The notes under the pieces: model-generated
Databases searched by the model: none
What the model was told of the DNA's origin: nothing
The model's input: only the letters and a program-made list of their open reading frames with translations
Part shown: positions 1-5,640 of the stretch, in pieces
Position numbering within the stretch: position 1 is the stretch's first letter
How the letters are laid out: each line of letters opens with the position of its first letter
Position numbers and translations under genes: made by a program
DNA from: Candidatus Rhabdochlamydia sp.
GTDB lineage: Bacteria; Chlamydiota; Chlamydiia; Chlamydiales; Rhabdochlamydiaceae
Assembly (NCBI GenBank): GCA_030044075.1
Contig: JASHWM010000225.1
Span: forward strand, 1 to 9,370
Direction of reading: 5' to 3'
DNA length: 9,370 bases

Positions 1-111
1 AAGCAAAAGAGCAAAAAGGAAAAAATCCAGAAAACGCTCACACTGCCAAAAACAAAGCAGCCCGACCTGTTTGAAAAAGAGGTCATCGAGCTCCTCAAGA
101 AAAGTTTTTAG
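1..111 (+). CDS. C-terminal end of an unidentified lysine-rich protein (5' partial)
   Basis: Frame 1 is open from the first base of the window to a TAG at 109-111, giving 36 residues that end ...VIELLKKSF. The tail is rich in lysine and contains a short QPDLFE segment followed by a probable amphipathic helix. Similar 'Q-x-LF' tails occur near the ends of several DNA-repair proteins, but this is far too little to name the gene. It is taken as a true gene end because the stop lies just 8 bases before the stop of the convergent amn gene and no other gene accounts for this stretch. No terminator hairpin fits between the two stops. Confidence 0.5.
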   Translation, partial: KQKSKKEKIQKTLTLPKTKQPDLFEKEVIELLKKSF

Positions 112-119
112 GGAAAAGG

Positions 120-920
120 CTACATCCCGATATTGCGGTGGTATGCGCCCTTGACGTGGTGCGCCTGCATCGATCTTGCAACTTTGATAATTTGTACGCC
201 TTTTTCAATATGGTCGGGCATGTAATTATCAAAAACCAGCTCGGAGCTTTTCCTTGTTTTCACACCTCCGTAGTTCAGCGGAAGGTCTGAGATGAGCAAT
301 AGGGCGCCCAAGGTGAACTTTCTTTTATAGCTTGCTGCAAACAGTGTTGCACATTCCATTTCGATCCCTTGCGCTTTTGTGCTTTTGAGCATGTTCTTGA
401 ATGTTTCGTTGAACTCCCAAAAACGCATGTTCGTCGTATAGGTAATGCCAATATGGTATTGCGTTCTATGCTGCTCCAAAACTTCTGTGACGGCCTTCTG
501 CATCAGGAAATTGGAAAGTGCCGGCACTTCGGGAGGAAAATAGAAGTCGGAGGTGCCCTCTCCCCGTATGCTTGCGATCGGCACAAGATATTCGCCTACC
601 TGGTAACGCCTGCGAAGACCTCCGCACATCCCAAGGAGCAAACTCGCCTTGATAGGGAGAAAAGAGCATAGATCGACAACGAGGGCTGCTGCCGGCGACC
701 CTATCTTAAAGTCCAGGATGGAAATTTGATCTTTGGGATCGTGCGCCACCTTGAACATCGATCCTTCCTTTACCTTGACCTGCCTTGAATTGGCAAAGTA
801 GTCGACATATCTGGGGAAATTCGTAAGAAGGAGGTTCGATTGGAATTCTGAGGCGGACGAGCCGCTATAGCGCTCCAGGGTCTCTCTTGCAAATTCATCT
901 TCTCTGATTTCCGGATACAC
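120..920 (-). CDS. amn: AMP nucleosidase, compact chlamydial form
   Basis: A cytoplasmic enzyme expected to split AMP into adenine and ribose 5-phosphate, a step in purine breakdown and salvage. The 266-residue protein matches the catalytic half of E. coli Amn. It has GMCGGLR at about 97-103 (phosphate/ribose-binding loop of the nucleoside-phosphorylase fold), a DFYFPPEVP segment near 125-133, the GIEMEC signature at 185-190 whose Glu contacts the ribose, and ISDLPL at 210-215 with the conserved Asp. E. coli Amn is about 480 residues; the N-terminal regulatory domain is absent here, as I recall for the chlamydial proteins. The start is GTG at 918-920, preceded by a strong AAGGAAGG ribosome site at about 929-936. 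The gene converges on the partial gene at the left edge and diverges from the Inc-like pair. A generic COG0775 nucleosidase is the alternative, but the EMEC and SDxPL context favours Amn. Confidence 0.9.
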   Translation of the reverse strand: MYPEIREDEFARETLERYSGSSASEFQSNLLLTNFPRYVDYFANSRQVKVKEGSMFKVAHDPKDQISILDFKIGSPAAALVVDLCSFLPIKASLLLGMCGGLRRRYQVGEYLVPIASIRGEGTSDFYFPPEVPALSNFLMQKAVTEVLEQHRTQYHIGITYTTNMRFWEFNETFKNMLKSTKAQGIEMECATLFAASYKRKFTLGALLLISDLPLNYGGVKTRKSSELVFDNYMPDHIEKGVQIIKVARSMQAHHVKGAYHRNIGM

Positions 921-1074
921 AGGACACCTTCCTTGCTAACTGCCGATTCTAGAGAAAAATGATTTTCCCACAAGGTGTAATTAAAAAATAAAATTCATTG
1001 ATAAAAAAATATTTAGCCTGAAAAAATGATTACACAATTTTTACATTACCTTAACTAATTTTTAGGAAAACACT
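921..1074. promoter_or_regulatory. Divergent AT-rich control region between amn and the Inc-like pair
   Basis: This 154-base stretch separates two divergently transcribed genes and must hold promoters for both. Toward the plus strand, TTCCCA (965-970) and TAAAAT (989-994) form a weak -35/-10 pair with an 18-base spacer. TTGATA at 998-1003 is another -35-like hexamer, but I see no good -10 at the right distance from it. The plus-strand ribosome site AGGA at 1064-1067 sits 7 bases before the ATG at 1075. No convincing minus-strand promoter was found for amn. The A/T runs fit a chlamydial sigma-66 promoter region, but the hexamers are guesses. Confidence 0.4.
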
Positions 1075-2481
1075 ATGGCAACAAAGGCAGTAGAGCTAAG
1101 ACCCGTAAATAACGGAAATGGCGCAAGTGGCAGCGCCGATCAAGCACACCCGCAAGCAAAATCAAGATCTTGCTGCGGCGACAGCTACTCTCTTTGCGGA
1201 CGGATCCAAGACATTAGCCTTGGAGTCGTTGATGCAGGGCTGTACGTCGGATTCTTCTATTCGATTGCACAGCAGGTGCTGTTAAACAGCTCTGTGGTCC
1301 CCCAGATCATCCTGTTTGGCGCAGGCGCAGGAGGTCTTACAGTTGCGCAAATCCTCGTATGCAGATACCGTGCAAGGGCAAATCTTCACGATGTTGTCGA
1401 TGAGGAAAAAGCGATCGAGGGGCACCTAGAAACTACAGTAGCCACTGTTACGGCCGATACAAAAGAACTAGATGGATTGAAGACAAAGCTTGGCGAAACT
1501 GAAAAAGCTTTAGCAGATAAAATAGCAGAACTTGAAGCTGCAAAAAAACAGTTTGAAACAGACCTTGGCAAACTTCAAGAACAGATCGACGCATTATCGG
1601 GAGAAAAGGCTACGCTCACTCAAAGTGTTTCAAGTTTGGGAGACAGGATTAAAGAACTAGATGGAGCAAATGGCACACTTGCAACAGAGGCCGAGAAACG
1701 AGAGGAGCTTATCCAGCAGCAAACAGAGACAATTCAAAGTTTGGAGGCAGTGAATACAAAACTGGAAGCCGCTAAAAAAGAGCTGGAAGGCAAAATCGCA
1801 CAGATGCAGCAGTCCATTGATAGCTTTGGAAAAGTTGTCGCCAGTTTTACCGACCAGAACGCAGCCCTTAAAGAGATGCTCGGGAAGATGGACATCCAGA
1901 CAGAGCATCTGGAAGAAGAGGATAAATCACTTCAAGGCTCCGCCAAGGGATTTGAAGAATCTACTGTGAACCTCACGCGCTCTTTTGACCAAAACCTCAA
2001 GGACCTCCAAACAAAAATGGAAAAAGCCCGCGATTTTAGCAACAACATGATGATAAAGCTGACAGAGAAGCTCAAAGAATACGAAAATGAACTTGAGACA
2101 CTGAAAAAACTTGTGGATTCTTTAAAACAAAGCGGCGCTGAAATGGGAGAGCAGCAAAAACAACTTGAAGCAATTCTGCAGCAAAAATCGGCAGCGACAG
2201 AACAGCTTAGAACTGCAGAACAGCAGCTTGAGGGGATCAACGCTCAAATTGCTGCTGCGCAAAGCCGGGTTTCTGATGACACAACTCGTTTAGGAGGTAT
2301 CTCTGATTCAATAAGGCATGACGGAGATGAATTAAAACACACTGAACAGGGCTTTGAAGAGGTAACAGGAAGGCTTGCAAATTTGATGCAAAGGGCCAAT
2401 ACCCTGCGAGATAAGACAGGAGGTGCAGGCAATGTTGCAGGAGGAACACATATGGATGATCAAACGGGAGAAAAAAAATGA
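1075..2481 (+). CDS. Inc-like coiled-coil membrane protein 1
   Basis: Unrecognised by name. The 468-residue protein starts with about 45 hydrophilic residues, including a cysteine cluster (Cys33, Cys34, Cys41). Two closely spaced hydrophobic segments follow at about 48-70 and 74-96, the second containing FGAGAGG. From about 105 to 450 it is almost continuous coiled coil rich in E, K, Q and L. There is no cleavable signal peptide. Two adjacent membrane segments plus a long cytosolic coil is the hallmark of chlamydial inclusion membrane (Inc) proteins such as IncA, which are exported by type III secretion; that assignment is inference from architecture. The coil holds internal repeats: KELDG at 130 and 193, LEAAKK at 153 and 230. 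The start is ATG with AGGA seven bases upstream. Its TGA stop overlaps the ATG of the next gene, so the two are probably translated together. A chemotaxis receptor or SMC-like protein is less likely, since neither a signalling hairpin nor an ATPase head is present. Confidence 0.85.
   Translation: MATKAVELRPVNNGNGASGSADQAHPQAKSRSCCGDSYSLCGRIQDISLGVVDAGLYVGFFYSIAQQVLLNSSVVPQIILFGAGAGGLTVAQILVCRYRARANLHDVVDEEKAIEGHLETTVATVTADTKELDGLKTKLGETEKALADKIAELEAAKKQFETDLGKLQEQIDALSGEKATLTQSVSSLGDRIKELDGANGTLATEAEKREELIQQQTETIQSLEAVNTKLEAAKKELEGKIAQMQQSIDSFGKVVASFTDQNAALKEMLGKMDIQTEHLEEEDKSLQGSAKGFEESTVNLTRSFDQNLKDLQTKMEKARDFSNNMMIKLTEKLKEYENELETLKKLVDSLKQSGAEMGEQQKQLEAILQQKSAATEQLRTAEQQLEGINAQIAAAQSRVSDDTTRLGGISDSIRHDGDELKHTEQGFEEVTGRLANLMQRANTLRDKTGGAGNVAGGTHMDDQTGEKK
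2465..2481 (+). promoter_or_regulatory. Ribosome site and ATGA coupling junction between the Inc-like genes
   Basis: The sequence CGGGAG is followed by a run of A and then ATGA. The ATG at 2478-2480 starts the second gene and the TGA at 2479-2481 ends the first. The GGGAG core lies about 7 bases before the ATG, a normal Shine-Dalgarno distance. This arrangement usually keeps two products at similar levels, as expected if they form a hetero-oligomer. Confidence 0.75.
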
Positions 2482-3857
2482 TCTCTGTTGGAAATTCATC
2501 AGTGATGCAGCTGCAGCAATACCCTCAAGTGAACGATTGCTATCAGGACAATCTGCAAGATGAACCACGATACAGCCTTCTTGGAAGGTTGACGCTTGGC
2601 TGGCCGAACCTCCTGTTTACAGCAGCAACGATTTTTGCAATTGCAGGGATTGCATACTCCGTATTTATAGGGATGTATATTGCGACAGTCGGCTTTGCAG
2701 TCCTTCTTCCGATCACGATCATAGCAAACTATTACCTTTCAGATTACGAGGACCTTACCGAGATCAACGAAACGACAAAGAAGGTCCAGGAGCTCAATGA
2801 TGAGCTGACCGAGCAGAATGAAGAACTTGAGCAAGCACACGAGGCACTTAAGGCAACAGCGGAGCAGTTGACAAGCGACAATGAAAAACTAGAGGACAGC
2901 ACTAAAAAACTTGAAAAGGACAATCAAACTTTCCGGGACAAAAACCAGGAGCTGAAAAGGCAGGTGCGCGAACTTCAAAAACAAGTGCAAAGCTTTCATC
3001 GAGAAAATACTAAGCTCACAGCTTCTATTGAAAAAACAAACAAGCTGGTGCAACAATTGCAACTGCAATCGACTGCCATGCAACATCAGAATGAGGAGCT
3101 GGCAACGCAGGTCAAAAAGCTTTCTGATGAAAAAGCAGCCCTTCAAAAACTTGCTGACCTCCTTCAGGATAAAGTCAACCATCTTGACGACTACATCAAA
3201 AGGATCAAGCAGGAAACAGCCGAACTGGCAAAGGCCCATCTTGCAATGGGAGAGCACCTCAAAGTCGAGGGAGGTCAAGTCGATGAACTTGGAAAGACAG
3301 TCGCAGCCCTTGCCGGGGAAGACACCAAGCTAAAAGATGCCACAGAAAACCTGGACCATGTTTTTGGTGAAGATATGCAGCAGTTTGTGCAGATGCTCAA
3401 AAAAACACAAGGAGCATCCGAGCAGATATTCACGCAAGTGAGCGGACGATGCGAACAGCTTGAACATGACCTTGGTGATCTAAGAGGTTCTGTTGGACAA
3501 CTTGAAGACGTAGAGAAAAAGCGCTTGGCTACAGCAGCGCTTATCAAATCTCTTGAAAACAGCAGGATGATCATAAGAAAGCAGCTGATCGTTGTCGGTG
3601 CAAACCTTCTGGGTACGCAGGAAAAACTTGAGAAGACATCAGCTGACCTCGATGCCAAAGCAAAAGAGCTAGCTGACGTTGAAGGCACTCTTGGAGATAC
3701 CACCACAAAACTGACCCAAGAAAGAGAGCAGCTGGCAGAACTTTTAAAGCAGTACCAAGCTTTTGAAAAGCAATTCGAAGCCGAGATCGTGGCCGCTGAG
3801 GAGCAAAAAAGTAAAACATTTGTTGACGAGGGAACCCAGACCGAGGCTACCGAATGA
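2478..3857 (+). CDS. Inc-like coiled-coil membrane protein 2 with C-terminal TQT motif
   Basis: Unrecognised by name, with the same plan as the protein before it. The 459 residues comprise about 42 hydrophilic N-terminal residues, a double hydrophobic segment at about 43-64 and 66-87, then predicted coiled coil from about 92 to 440. The tail is short, acidic and probably disordered, and contains TQT at 453-455. The ATG overlaps the upstream stop as ATGA and is preceded by GGGAG at 2466-2470, so translational coupling is likely. An 'ED-x-x-L...F...L..M/L' stretch in the middle of the coil resembles one in protein 1, which suggests the two are old tandem paralogues; this is an impression by eye, not an alignment score. 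The predicted place of action is the inclusion membrane with the coil in the host cytosol (inference). The next gene, efp, lies 106 bases downstream, and no terminator is visible between them. Confidence 0.85.
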   Translation: MISVGNSSVMQLQQYPQVNDCYQDNLQDEPRYSLLGRLTLGWPNLLFTAATIFAIAGIAYSVFIGMYIATVGFAVLLPITIIANYYLSDYEDLTEINETTKKVQELNDELTEQNEELEQAHEALKATAEQLTSDNEKLEDSTKKLEKDNQTFRDKNQELKRQVRELQKQVQSFHRENTKLTASIEKTNKLVQQLQLQSTAMQHQNEELATQVKKLSDEKAALQKLADLLQDKVNHLDDYIKRIKQETAELAKAHLAMGEHLKVEGGQVDELGKTVAALAGEDTKLKDATENLDHVFGEDMQQFVQMLKKTQGASEQIFTQVSGRCEQLEHDLGDLRGSVGQLEDVEKKRLATAALIKSLENSRMIIRKQLIVVGANLLGTQEKLEKTSADLDAKAKELADVEGTLGDTTTKLTQEREQLAELLKQYQAFEKQFEAEIVAAEEQKSKTFVDEGTQTEATE

Positions 3858-3963
3858 GGCGATAACTAAATTTTTTATACGCACATCCTGGGCAAAAACA
3901 GCTTGCAATCTATATCACAATAGATAAAAATTGCCTCTTTTGAATGTAGATTTAGGATATAAA
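3858..3963 (+). promoter_or_regulatory. Upstream region and candidate promoter of the efp operon
   Basis: This 106-base gap separates the Inc-like pair from efp. A weak promoter candidate is TGGGCA (3889-3894) with TATCAC (3913-3918) and an 18-base spacer. The same TATCAC hexamer appears in the candidate promoter of the sodium symporter at 7515. AGGA at 3954-3957 lies 6 bases before the ATG at 3964 and supports that start. No clear hairpin terminator for the upstream genes is present, so some read-through into efp is possible. Confidence 0.35.
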
Positions 3964-4530
3964 ATGGCTCAAGTTAGTACGAATGAATTTAAAGTTGGAA
4001 TGAAAGTTGAATCTGAGGGCGAACCTTTTACCATTGTTTCAAACGAATTTGTAAAACCCGGCAAAGGACAGCCTTTTAATCGCGTTAAATTGAAACATTT
4101 ACTTACCGGAAGAGTCGTAGAAAGAACTTTTAAATCGGGCGAAAAACTCGAATTGGCCGACGTCGAAGAAAACCGGCTGAGGCTCCTCTACCAAGAAGCG
4201 GACGGCGCTGTATTTATGGACGACAACACCTTTGAACAGACCACGGTCCCAATGGACATCATCGGGGACAATCGCCAGTGGCTGATGGAAGAGGTCGTCT
4301 ACCAGATCGTATTCTATAAAGGAGAGCCGATCGACGTTGCACCTCCCACATTTATGGAGATGAAGATCACCGAGACCGCGCCTGGCGTCAGAGGCGATAC
4401 CGCGTCTGGCAGAGTGCTTAAGCCTGCGACAACAGAGACGGGAGCGAAGATCCAGGTCCCCATCTTCGTGGAAGAGGGTGAAAAAGTGAAGGTTGACACA
4501 CGGACGGGAGAATATGTCTCTAGGGTCTAG
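3964..4530 (+). CDS. efp: Elongation factor P
   Basis: EF-P binds the ribosome between the P and E sites and rescues translation stalled at polyproline stretches. The 188-residue product equals the length of E. coli EF-P. It shows the N-terminal KOW-like domain with the loop FVKPGKGQ, placing the modifiable Lys exactly at residue 34, then the two OB domains and the C-terminal signature ending KVDTRTGEYVSRV. I chose ATG 3964 because AGGA lies 6 bases upstream and the length then fits the family; the in-frame TTG at 3931 would add 11 residues with no ribosome site. The gene overlaps epmA by 17 bases, tying the substrate to its modifying enzyme. Chlamydiae usually carry two efp copies; judged by Lys34 and its neighbour, this is the modified one. 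Confidence 0.96.
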   Translation: MAQVSTNEFKVGMKVESEGEPFTIVSNEFVKPGKGQPFNRVKLKHLLTGRVVERTFKSGEKLELADVEENRLRLLYQEADGAVFMDDNTFEQTTVPMDIIGDNRQWLMEEVVYQIVFYKGEPIDVAPPTFMEMKITETAPGVRGDTASGRVLKPATTETGAKIQVPIFVEEGEKVKVDTRTGEYVSRV

Positions 4531-5461
4531 GATTGCTATATTACAGGACAGGGCTGCGATGCTCCATAAAGCGCGATCCTTTTTTGCAGAAAGGGGGATC
4601 TTAGAGGTGGACACTCCGGCATTAAGCCAGGCAGCTCCTGTCGACCTCCATATCGATGTCATGTCTGTTGTCTTGAAAAATGGAGAAAAACGGTACCTGC
4701 ACACTTCTCCAGAATACCGGATGAAGCGACTTCTGTCCGAGGGGATGGAGCACATCTATCAAATCTCGAACGTCTTTCGCGAAGGAGAATGCAGCGATCT
4801 GCACAATCCCGAATTTTGTATGGTGGAGTGGTACGAATCCAAAATAGATTTTAAAGATTTTATTCGCAGCACTGTTGACTTTATCTGTCTGTTTTTAGGG
4901 GATGTTCCTTTTTCGATGAAAACGTACCGGGACATTTTTTTAGACTATTTAGGGATCGACTATGTTGCTGCAACGACCTCTGATATCGTCCAAGTGTGTA
5001 AAAAACATCATCTCTCCCATAAAGAAATGGAAAGTTGGGATAAAGACACGCTCTTGCAATTTGCGATGAGCTTCTTGATCGAGCCAAAATTGGGAAGGGA
5101 AGAACTGACCGTCGTGATGCACTATCCTTCCACTCAAGCAGCCCTTGCAAAGACACACATCATCGGCGACGAGATGGTAGCAGAGCGGTACGAGATTTAT
5201 TATGAAGGGATTGAACTGTGCAATGGCTATCACGAACTTGCAGACAGCAAAGAACAGCATGAGCGCCTTGCCGAGCAAAACGTTTTTAGGCTTCAAAATG
5301 GAAAAGATGAGCTCCCGATCGATGAGAGGTTTATTGCCGCTCTTGCGCAAAACTTTCCAGACTGTTGCGGGGTAGCTGTTGGCTTTGACAGGCTCATGCT
5401 CCTTCGCCACAAGAAAAAATCATTAAAAGATATCCTCCCATTTTATTGGGAAAACACCTAA
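4514..5461 (+). CDS. epmA: EF-P--(R)-beta-lysine ligase (EpmA/GenX/PoxA)
   Basis: A paralogue of class II lysyl-tRNA synthetase lacking the anticodon-binding domain; it activates (R)-beta-lysine with ATP and transfers it to Lys34 of EF-P. The 315 residues (E. coli 325) include motif 1 around RGILEVDTPALSQ (27-39), TSPEYRMKRL (64-73), motif 2 with FRE and HNPEFCMVEWY (88-107), the GIELCNGYHEL segment, and motif 3 GVAVGFDRL (286-294). The Ala in GVAVG aligns with E. coli Ala298, which is Gly in true lysyl-tRNA synthetases and helps EpmA choose beta-lysine. The ATG at 4514, with GGGAG at 4506-4510 (a short spacing), matches the N-terminus of the E. coli protein; TTG 4493 is less likely. It overlaps the end of efp by 17 bases. 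The beta-lysine supplier EpmB is not in this window. Confidence 0.94.
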   Translation: MSLGSRIAILQDRAAMLHKARSFFAERGILEVDTPALSQAAPVDLHIDVMSVVLKNGEKRYLHTSPEYRMKRLLSEGMEHIYQISNVFREGECSDLHNPEFCMVEWYESKIDFKDFIRSTVDFICLFLGDVPFSMKTYRDIFLDYLGIDYVAATTSDIVQVCKKHHLSHKEMESWDKDTLLQFAMSFLIEPKLGREELTVVMHYPSTQAALAKTHIIGDEMVAERYEIYYEGIELCNGYHELADSKEQHERLAEQNVFRLQNGKDELPIDERFIAALAQNFPDCCGVAVGFDRLMLLRHKKKSLKDILPFYWENT

Positions 5462-5472
5462 TGGAGACAACA

Positions 5473-5640
5473 ATGAACTATTTTATTCATCCAGCGAGCA
5501 AGCTGGAAAAGATCCACCAAGTTCTCGAAGAGACCATAAGATCTTTGCAGGAAGAAGACGAGGAGTTCCTCGACAGCATGCTATCTGATGGCAACTTCCA
5601 TACCCAAGCAGAACCTCTGATGGTCTACGGGATCGACTAG
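5473..5640 (+). CDS. Small acidic protein of unknown function in the efp-epmA operon
   Basis: The product is 55 residues, beginning MNYFIHPASK and ending MVYGID. Its middle, about residues 9-37, is a charged, probably helical stretch with many Glu and Asp; the rest shows no known motif, no membrane segment and no signal peptide. The start at 5473 is preferred because GGAG at 5463-5466 sits 6 bases upstream. An alternative ATG at 5461 overlaps the epmA stop (TAATG) and would add four residues. Position directly after epmA suggests co-transcription with the EF-P genes. Its TAG stop overlaps the nadE stop on the other strand. It is believed real because of the ribosome site, the operon position and the snug fit up to the next gene, but there is no homology evidence. 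Confidence 0.6.
   Translation: MNYFIHPASKLEKIHQVLEETIRSLQEEDEEFLDSMLSDGNFHTQAEPLMVYGID

Noticed and set aside
1..111. Naming the left-edge gene as mutS from its QPDLFE-like tail.
   Set aside because: Thirty-six low-complexity lysine-rich residues cannot support a family call.
1075..3857. The coiled-coil pair as chemotaxis receptors or SMC/RecN-type ATPases.
   Set aside because: There is no conserved receptor signalling hairpin, no HAMP domain, no periplasmic sensor domain between the membrane segments, and no Walker motifs.
3931..3963. An earlier TTG start for efp adding 11 residues.
   Set aside because: It has no ribosome site, while ATG 3964 has AGGA 6 bases upstream and yields the standard 188 residues with Lys at exactly 34.
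4493..4513. An earlier TTG start for epmA.
   Set aside because: ATG 4514 has GGGAG upstream and matches the N-terminal spacing of E. coli EpmA to motif 1.
4099..4755. A 218-codon minus-strand frame across efp and epmA.
   Set aside because: It overlaps two well-identified genes and has no motif of its own; it is a shadow frame.
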